From Pavlovales sp. CCMP2436 (lineage: Eukaryota > Haptophyta > Pavlovophyceae > Pavlovales): a DNA stretch of 20,100 nt. Shown here one piece after another: positions 1-9,000 of the stretch; the stretch's first letter is position 1, and every line of letters begins with the position of its first letter. The translations under genes were made by a program, and so were the position numbers. The DNA lies in the NCBI GenBank assembly GCA_026770615.1, contig MU632052.1, positions 4,716 to 24,815 on the forward strand. Reading direction: 5' to 3'. Under the pieces are notes generated by a model. It was given only the letters and a program-made list of their open reading frames with translations, did no database searches and had not been told where the DNA came from.

Positions 1-3
1 AGT

Positions 4-256
4 GTCAAGAAACTTTCTTTTTAATCTAAGCCTAGTAACGCCCCTCCCTCCCTCACGCCCCTCCCTCTCTCACCCCCCCCCCGCAACCCACACCCACACA
101 CACACACAGCTCGCTAAGGCGGGGTACCAACGCTGGCCTCTAAATGCCAAGGGACTTTTTTTTTTAATCCGAGCCTAATAATCTCCTTCCCCCCTTCCCA
201 CACACACACACAGCTCGCCAAGGCGGGATACCAACGCAGGCCGCTAAGTGCTAAGG
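4..256. repeat. Diverged tandem duplication
   Basis: Copy 1 is about 4-151, copy 2 about 152-256. Both run from an actttyttttttaat start through aagcctartaa, a C-rich tract and a (CA)n run to cagctcgcyaaggcggg, rtaccaacg and aagg. The second copy is shorter in its C-rich part. Confidence 0.75.
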
Positions 257-318
257 AGTGCGCCCTCGGCCCGCTTGCAACGGCAGGTATAACTAATTTG
301 CTACTCCTATTGGGCTGA

Positions 319-397
319 CGCGGGGAGTGAGATAGTGCATGAGACGACCGATGCGCTGACTCTCCCATGGTATGCCCGTACGCCCTCGGGCTGCAGG
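319..397 (-). repeat. Repeat family R3, copy a
   Basis: Reverse-oriented copy of the family containing CTTGCAGCCCGAGGGCGTAC and CATCGGTCGTCTCATG; other copies at 4888-4920, 5179-5298, 7903-8020 and 12822-12878. Confidence 0.75.
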
Positions 398-398
398 G

Positions 399-481
399 TT
401 TGGCAGTTGCCCTGGATTCGGTCAAGTCCGGATGCAAATCACTCTGCTGCCACGAGTTGTTACACATTCATACTCGCACCA
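399..481 (+). repeat. Repeat family R2, copy a
   Basis: About 83 bp from tttggcagttgcc to actcgcacca; five copies in the window, all within non-coding sequence. On the opposite strand the centre carries a GATTCGAATCC-like B box in other copies; here it is degraded. Confidence 0.8.
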
Positions 482-580
482 TCCCTACTATTTTTCCAGT
501 TTTTTAAATATCTTGACTTCTCGGACAAAAACATAAAGGGCGAACTCAAGGGAAAGGCTTCTATAAAATTCAGTTGTAGC

Positions 581-628
581 AATAACATGAATGGCACATT
601 TCTCGTGCTCGCCTACTATCTTCTGATC
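581..628 (+). repeat. Repeat family R12, copy a
   Basis: 48-bp sequence with ggcacatttctcgtg and ctatcttctgatc, matched in inverse orientation at 9469-9516. Confidence 0.75.
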
Positions 629-780
629 GTCGAACACGGACCCATACACACGGGCACAGCCCAGCCGCGGTCCGGAATAGACATTGTGAACCGCAGCCAA
701 TAATAATATAATTGGTATTGAGCAAAACCGCATTTTAAAATGCACATTGCAACGGCATGTAGAACAATATTTAAATGTAT

Positions 781-848
781 GGGGTTTCTGGCTGGCGGTC
801 TTTCAAGTTCAAGTCAAGCTGATATTAGCGCTCCGACGCAGGCTACTG
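781..848 (+). repeat. Repeat family R11, copy a
   Basis: Contains tctggctggcggt, caagctgat and ttagcgctccgac; an inverted copy is at 14141-14205 in intron 20. Confidence 0.7.
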
Positions 849-965
849 CGCGCTACGCCAAAGTGGGGAAGTGGAATATAATCCTTACTTATTGTTCTCT
901 ATTTTTTTCTAGTCATTCACCACTATTCATATATTATAATATATTCCTGTATTATAACCCGTTAG

Positions 966-2667
966 TTCTTCCGCCGGTGGACGGTCAGCGCGCGCTGCAG
1001 CTCGCGGACGTGGCGGCCTGGCTGGTCATCAACTCCATGCGCAGCGAGACAACACAGGTACTTAGTTATTGTCATGAAGGAAAGCAAAATTATGCACAAA
1101 ATTTTGCAGACTGAAGTAGACCACTTGCTCCAATAGACTGATTGTTATTTCAAAAGCAAACCCGATTTGTTTGGCAATTGCCCCGGATTCGGCCGAGTTC
1201 GGATTCGAATTAGTCTGCTGTCACGACTTGTTACACAATCGTACTCGCACCAAACTAACTTATACGATCACAAACATGACATTAATACTTCACCTCTACT
1301 ACCATCTCTGCTGTCAGGACTGATGTCGGACGTCGACGAAGGCAGTGAGTGAACACCACCTGTTGAACCATGCTGAGCAGCTAATAATAACTTATACTTA
1401 TACTACGCATATATCATGAAAGCCACCTCCCTCGACGCATAGGGCGTTTGCGGGTGTGTTGAAGGGTCGTACTAACTAACTAACTAACTAACGCAAACAG
1501 TTCGACCAGCTTAACGCCCAGAACCTCGCCAATATCTGGCGCAAGAACGCCTTCAAGCAGCTCATGGGGGGCTACACGGCCTTCCGCGTCAAGGGTGGGT
1601 TGCTGTCAAGTCATGCATGTGTGTGTGTGTGTGATGTGATGTGATGTTATGATGCCCCTTCAGCACAACCGCCAGCGCCCTAGGCAATGGGGGAGGTGGC
1701 ATTCTTGATATCTGCAATGGGCCGGTTACTGTTTGGCAAAGTAGAATTTGGTGGGCCTGGCATCGAAGCTACAAGACGGGTGCGCCGCCACGGGGCCGGC
1801 CTTGACCCAGGAATCCGAACCGGGCCCGGCACGGAACCGGTTCCCGTTACCACGCCGTTTAATACGGGCTGCTAGGAAACACGAGCCAGGCTCATTATTC
1901 CTTGTGTGAACATTTCCAATGTAACGTCCGTCCCCGGATGGGTCAACCCGGACCCGAGCGATGAGAAACACTCGACTAAAGGCAACAAGGCTTCTGTGTT
2001 ACAGGGGATCGCGGGCAATAAGAAACCGTCATGTTAAGAAACTGGGCCTCATTTTTGTGCCCTTTAATGGTAATTTCGGCAAAATTAAAGCAATGTGTGT
2101 ATGTATTTGCTAAGAAACTGAGCCCCCGTCTCAAAATCGCCCTTCTTACTGCCCGCGACCCCTGGTAAGGGTCATCGCTGTAACTGCCCTTTATCTCAGA
2201 GTGTGGCACAGAGTGTGACAAGGGGCAGTTACACTCGGTGTCACACTCTGTGCCCTTAAGGGTTAATCGCTGTTTTTACCCTTTGTCTTTTGATGTCACA
2301 CTCTGTGCCAGAGTCGTCACACGCTAGCCTCGCTCAGAGCTCCGAGTCTCGTTGTGCTATTATATTTGTCGACAACAAATAAGTATTACCTTGTGTAAGA
2401 CTACTAATTCCTGACCGAATTGATTGATCCGGACCAGCGGCCAAAGCCGCGCGAAAGCGATGAATTAACAAGCCAACGGCAACGCTATCGGTCACTAAAT
2501 TAGTTGTATGTAATAGCCTCTCTCAGAGTCGTCTCGTGTTAATGGAGGAAGCTCTTAGTGAGGCTATCGTGTGACGTTTCACTGTGTTGCCTACAAGTCG
2601 AGCAGCTCTCTGTCTCTCTCTCTCTCCCTCTCCCTCTAACACACACACGCACACATAACCATTCCCC

Positions 2668-2712
<45 letters not shown>

Positions 2713-3053
2713 GCAGCAGTTCGCGTTATTAATAATTACAAATAACCAGTCGGGGGAGGGGGGGGGATTATCTTACCTCCCCCCCCTTCCCCCCTCCCCC
2801 ACCCCATGCCCACCCCCGCAGACGAAGACGCGCAGCAGTTTCTTAGCAAATTATATACACACAATGGTTAAATGTCGCTTAAATATTATCGAAGGGCACA
2901 CAACATGAGGTTCAAGTTCTCAACGTTACGGCTTCTTATCGCCCGCGACCCCCTGGACTACACATAACCGCAGATGAAGACGCGCAGCAGTTCGTGCTCG
3001 AGTCGCTCGGCCACGCGTTCCTCTCCGCAAAACTGGGCAACACGGGTCGGCAG
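966..3053 (+). CDS. Exons 1-3: unrecognised N-terminal segment (residues 1-88)
   Basis: Exon 1 (966-1057) reads LPPVDGQRALQLADVAAWLV and onward, after a gttag acceptor and before a gtactt donor. Exon 2 (1501-1594) contains FDQLNAQNLANIWRKNAF and ends one base into an Asp codon that exon 3 (2974-3053, DEDAQQFVLESLGHAF) completes. Coding-like GC content and the phase match across both introns support them. The exon 1 acceptor is the weakest: a ctag acceptor at 911-914 is also open in frame but would add AT-rich, Tyr/Asn-rich sequence that looks intronic. I recognise no domain here. The segment is predicted helical and leads directly into the thioredoxin-like fold, so it may be its N-terminal extension. 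Confidence 0.68.
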
Positions 3054-6000
3054 GTAAAATTTATACAGGGGGTCGCGGGCAATAAGAACGGCGCTTTTGA
3101 GACTGAGGCGTGGTTTCTTAGCAAATCACATACAAACAATGGTTAAATTTTGCTTAAATTACTATTGGAGGGCACACAAATGAGGCTCAGTTTCTTAACG
3201 GTACAGTTTCTTATTGTCCGCGATCTCCTGTACCTATTCTGCTGAAGCCAGGTCTCGGTTGCCAGGAATATAAAAAAAACCGTACTGGTTAAAAACCAGT
3301 TTACAGTTGTACGCGGGCCAGCAGATAACTAATTCGCTTATCCTATAAGCTAGACTCCAGGCATCTCAATAGGAGATACGGTGGGATTGAAGAAGAAGAA
3401 GAAGAAGAAGAAGAAGAATGATAATAGTCATAGTAATAGTAATAATAGTAATAATAACACAAATAATAATGATAATGATAATAATAATAATAATAGTCAT
3501 AGTCATAGTCATGGTCAAGGTCATAGTCCTAGTCCTAGTTCAAGTTAGAGTCCTAGTCCTAGTCCTAGTCCTAGTCCAGTCCTAGTTCCAGACCTAGTCC
3601 AGTCCTAGTCCTAGTCATTAGTCATAGTCATAGTTATAATAACAACAATAATAATAGAACCGTATTAATCGTAATCGTAAGAATGATAACAATAACAGCA
3701 ATAGTAGTAGTAGTAGTAACATTAATCGTTCGGGGTAGAGGGCAGGAATGGGTAAAACTTTGGTGCGAGTACGAATGTGTAACAACTCGTGACAGCAGAC
3801 TGATTCGAATCCGGACTCGGCCGAATCCGAGGCAATTGCCAAGACATGCAGACGCAGTTGCAAAACTTCAACTTCTTCTTCATCTTCTTCATCTTATATT
3901 ATTACTACTATAATTCTTATTCTTATTCTTATTCTTATTACAGGCGCTCGACGGTAAAGTTGTCGCCCTCTTCTTCGGGGCCGAGTCCGACACGACGGAC
4001 GCCCTCTTCGCCTCGTCGGTCGGGATCAACCTCGTGCAGGTGATTTTTTCTTTTTCTTATTACTAATGCTACTATTATTTATAATGTGTGCGTGTGTGTC
4101 GCCACGTTCGCTCCCGACTTGGAGGGGCAGGCGTTCTTTTTATTATTATGTATTTATTTAATTATTTGTCAATTTCAAGGCTCGTCGGTCGGGATCAACC
4201 TCGTGCAGGCAATTTCTAATTTTTCAGATGCCTTTGTTTGGCAATTGCCTCGGATTCGGCCCAGTCTGGATTCGAATTGGTCTGCTGCCACGAGTTAATG
4301 CACAATCGTACTCGCACCAAAACAAAAATTAAGAATTACCTTGTGTAAGACTACTAATTCCTGTCCGGGTTAACTAATCCGGACTCAGTGGCCAAAGCCG
4401 CGCGGAAGCTAAAGCAAACCGGACATAGAAGTCCAGCATTCCCGTCTAATCACTCCATAGCTTCAAACACGTGATTTCTGCTAATTTCTTCTCTTCTCTT
4501 CTCAGCACAATTTCGCGCCGCAATTGCACTGGTTTTTGAGGCCATATATTAATATATTAATGAAGGAGGGGGAAGGGGGGGGAGCCTGTGACATCTGCTA
4601 CTTCTTCGTCACCAACCTCACCTCTACCACCAGCCCTGCTGCCAAGACTAATGTCTGCCGTCGACCAAGTCAGTGAGTGAACACCATCTGTTGAACCATG
4701 CTGAGCGTCTCTCAAAATGCGTGTTTCTGCTGACACGATTCGTTGCAAAATCATGCTTGCCGCGTAACATTTTCTACCGCAAAATAAACGCCTCCATCGA
4801 GAATGCCGAACCAGTACTCTTCCAAATTCCCTTCCTTTTAAATCTCAGCCACCTTAATTTTTCCCGATTTGAAAAGTGGCTATTTTTGGGCTGCAAGTCG
4901 GGGGACGTTAAAAGAACTATTATTAAAAGTGACAAAAAAATGGCGGTGTTTTGAACTACAGGCGCTCAGGACCGTGTACGGCCACTTCGGCGATAGTCTT
5001 GAGGTGGTCTTCGTGAGCGCCGCCGGATCCCAGGAGTGGTTCGCCGACGAGTTCGCCGAGCACCCCTGGCTGGCGATTCCCTACTCCCACACCGCGCGGC
5101 GTAAGTTGCTGCGCGAGACGTTCAACGTCACCTCGGCCACTGAATCACTCGGTAATTGCTCCTTTTTGTTTTGTTTTAATCGTGGTTCTTTTAGCGTCCT
5201 CCGACTTGCAGCCCGAGGGCGTACGGTCATGGCATGGGTGGGTCGGCGCATCGGTCGTCTCATGCGCTTGTTTCACTACCCGCGTCGTCTCTTCGCCACT
5301 CCTCGTCGCTACTGTATAATTTTGAAGAAGTCGTGCACTTATTTGAGCTTGGGAATAATGAGCTTGACTCGTGTTCCCTGGCGCCCCGTATTAAACGGTG
5401 TGGTAACGGGAATCAGTTCCGTGCCGGGGCCGGTTCAGATTCCTGGATCGAGGCCGGCCCCGTAGCGGCGCGCCCGTCTGGTAGCTTCGTTGCCAGACCC
5501 ACCAAATCCTACTTTTGCCAAAAAGGCGTGTTCTTTGAGAATTATCCTCCCCCCGATCATGACGCTCGCAATGACTCGTATTGCTAAGCCATTGTATGCC
5601 CTCCTCCGACTGTCTTCCCCTGACTGCCTGTCCGCTACATACAACATCCATTAGTCGTTTTGCTCGACACGGATGGCCGCACGATCACACGCGACGGCGC
5701 ACGGCTCGTGCAACTGGCGGCGGCGGCGGAGGCGGCGGATGAGCACCACAAGAAGGTTTTTTTTTTTTTTTTTTTTTACTAATAGGTATTCAAGCTGGCG
5801 TCTGACTGTCCTGGAAGTTGTGCTTGTCTGAACGCTGCGTCGCCCATTGCTTACTGCGTGCCTTTCTTGAAATATTAATAAGTGGTGGGGACGGTATCCG
5901 TGTGCTCTGCAAAGGTCCCTTGATCCGAGTGTTTCTCAACACTTGGGTCCGATGGAGACCTGTCAGGGGACGGACGTATTTCTAGATATGTACACTATTT

Positions 6001-9000
6001 CTGCTCTCGCTCTCTAAGGGCCCATCACTCTTCGCTGCCCTCCTCACCTTCCGCTGCCCTCTGCTCCCCTCCCTCTCCGCGGCCCATTCGCTGCCCCCCC
6101 TCTGCTCCCATCCCTCTCCGCGGCCCATTCACTGCCCCCCCTCTGCTCTCCTCCCTCTCCGCGGCCCATTCGCTGCCCCCTCTGCTGTCCCCACTCTCTC
6201 CGCCCACCCATCGCTGTTCGCGAGCAGCGCCTGCTTGAGTCGCAGCACGACCTCGAAATGAGTGCGCGCGAGCGCAAGGTGCTCGCCCGCGACGAGGCCA
6301 AGGTCAAGCCGATTGAGTATGAGCTCAGCGCCGCGCTAGAGAAGGTGCGCTTGCTGGAGGCCGATGACCTCGCCGAGGTGACGGCGTTTTTCGCGCTCTC
6401 CTCCGTGCCAGAGCCGCTGCAGCAAGAGCTCGACAACGCGGCGGCAGGCTACGGCCGAGCGGTAGAGGCGGTGCGCGCGCTGAGCGCCGAGCAGGTCGCG
6501 CACTTTGCCGGGCTCAGGGCCCCGTCGGAGAAGGTGTGCGTCCTCGCCGAGACAGCGTGCCTCGCTTTCGCGCTCAAGCCCGACTGGCCGACGTGCGTTC
6601 AGAAGCTGCTCATCGTCTCAACGTTCGCCAGCCGCGTCGCCAAGTTTGAGCGCGACGCGGTGCCGCCGGCCGCCTTGCGCGCGCTCGCAAAGTACGCCGC
6701 TGCGGGCGCGGCCAACGCCGCAGCGGTGCAGCGCGAGGGCGGGATGGGCGCGCTTGCGCTGCACGGGTGGCTCGTCGCGCTCTCGCACCTGGCCGACGCG
6801 TCTGACGAGGCGCGCACTGACTCGGACAAGGCGAGCGCCTCGCACACGATGGGCCTCGTCTGCGAGTGCGTGTGCGACCTGCTGGGACTTGAGGAGGCGC
6901 CAGACCTTGCGGCACTCATGGCCGTCGCCGCGACGGCCGAGCTTGCCGCGTCGGCGGGCGGCGCGCAGGGCGGCGATGACGACGACGACGAGGAGGAGGA
7001 TGCAGCGGAGGAGGAGGAAGCCGGCCATCTGGAGGCGGTTCAGTCGCGCCTGCTGCGGATGAAGCAGTTTGCCACGATCCTCGAGAAGGACATCCGAGCG
7101 ACCAAGGCCACCGTCGGCCCGATGCTCGACCAGCTGCGCTCTGCCGCGTCGGCCATCAACCAGTTCGAGCAGGGCAACTTTGAGAACCTCTGCCGCAACC
7201 CGCAGATCGTCGAGGTGAGTCCCCCCCCCTCTCTCATTCTGTGCAAATGTCTAGGAGTACGTCCGTCCCCTGACAGGTCTCCACTGGACCCGAGCGTTCA
7301 CTCGGATCAAGGGACATTTGCAGAGCACACGAATTCGTCCCACTGCCCTGAACCCGTCCCCTCCCTCCCATACCACTGCCCTGAACTCTACCTTCTGCGC
7401 CCTGACGACCCTCCCACTGCCCCCCCCCATCCCACCCCCACCCCTCTTGCCACCAGGGTGACGAGGTCTGCCGCGACACTTTTGCCTTCACGATCAAGGC
7501 ACTCGACGCCGCGGACCCGTCCAACGCCAACAAGAAGCCGGCCGACGACGAGGGCGCGAGCAAGAACGAGCCGCTGGCCGTGCAGGTCAAGAAGCTGCTG
7601 GGATTCGCCGGTGACCGCCTCGTGGGCGAGAACTACAGCCTCTTCTGCGGGCGTGTGGAGCAGCTTTCTGGCGAGGCCGAGGCGGGGAGGGTGCGTGTAG
7701 AGGAGTGGCCCAAGCTCTGCTCGCTCGGTACGTCGATCACGCATGCGCTGATGTAGCGGACGTGCCCCCCCCATTCCCCCCTGAGAATACAACTGACTTG
7801 CCCCCCCACCCTCCCCCTCCTTGCACGTCAGGTACTTCGATCACGCACGCAGTCAACTCAAGCGGCCGCAACAACGGCTCGGCTGTCAACCAGGTTTTTT
7901 TACGATAGTTCTTTTAATTTCCCCCGACTTGCAGCCCGAAGGCGTATGGGCATGACACGGGAGGGTCAGCGCATCGGTCGTCTCATGTGCTATCTTACTC
8001 CCCGCGTCGTCTCTCCGCCACGATCCTGAGATTGGTATAGAGATACATATACATGGACATGTACATCTGACCCACTGCCTATTTACTTGCATTCCTACTG
8101 CCTCATGACAAGTTCTAAATTATATATTATATATCTATATCTATACCAATCTCATGACCAGTTCTCGTGCGTGCGCTACCTCTCGTCGTGGGCACGCGCG
8201 CTGGGGTCCTACCTCGAGTCGTACGGTGAGCTGCTCTCCAAACAGAAGCAACTGGATGCGGTGCGCGCCGAGGCGGCGGCGGCGCAGAAGATCATTGACG
8301 AGGACTTGCACGCCGTCATTGCCGCCGAGTCGGCAACCCTGCCGGCCGATGTGGACCCGCTCTGTCTGCGCTCCGTCAGGAAGCAGCTCCGCCAGCGCGG
8401 TTTGCGCGCCGTGCCGCGCGCCGCGCTGATTGTCGCGCTGCAGAAGACGCTCAATAGCGAGGACGAGGCGCTTGAGCTGCTGCAGCGGCTGCCGCGCGCG
8501 CGCTCGGCGCTCACGTACCTCGCGCAGCCGAGCAAGCTCGCCGAGCTGCTGTTGCCGGCGCTGCTGCCCAGGCAGCTGCGCAAGGTGCGCCAAGCCCTCT
8601 GGCCCTCTCTCTCTCGCCCTCTGCGCAATGCCTATGTGACCCCCTGTGTGACCCTATCTGACTCGTGTGATCTCCATGCCCCCCCCCCCCCCAGGTGAGC
8701 GCGGTGCTGCGCGACGGGCTCCTTCTCGCCACCTCCGCGGTGGGCGACGAGCTTCGTGCCGTGATGGTGGCCAAGACGGCAAGGGTGCGCGAGGCGGCTG
8801 AGGCGAAGAAGAAACTTAAGCTCGAGGCCAAAGCCAAGGCCGGCGACGCCAGGAAGGCGGCGGCCGAGGCGCGCGCGCTGGCCAAGATGCTCGTCAAGAC
8901 GCTCAGGGCCGAGGAGCGCGCGCGCAAGGTGGCGGCTGGGAGGGTGAGCGGGGAGACTGAGGAGGACGAGGAGGACGAGGAGGATGACGAGGAGCAGGGC

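Larger units (their letters stand above)
1..965. other. Upstream intronic or intergenic stretch, repeats only
   Basis: No coding-like GC-rich segment with splice sites is seen before 966. The stretch holds a diverged tandem duplication (4-256), copies of families R3 (319-397), R2 (399-481), R12 (581-628) and R11 (781-848), and AT-rich sequence with a ttttttctag run near 901-914. It is most likely part of an intron of the same gene, since exon 1 begins at phase 2. Confidence 0.6.

Noticed and set aside
1904..2300. Coding frames in the cacactctgtg-rich part of intron 2
   Set aside because: Short, overlap R8 and R1 copies, no splice-compatible phase and no coding bias.
6258..7700. Single uninterrupted + frame from ATG 6258 to 7700 as an independent 480-residue gene
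   Set aside because: Past 7214 it reads through a clear gtgagt donor into C-rich intron; the upstream frame continues from exon 6 through a good acceptor, so the ATG is an internal Met.
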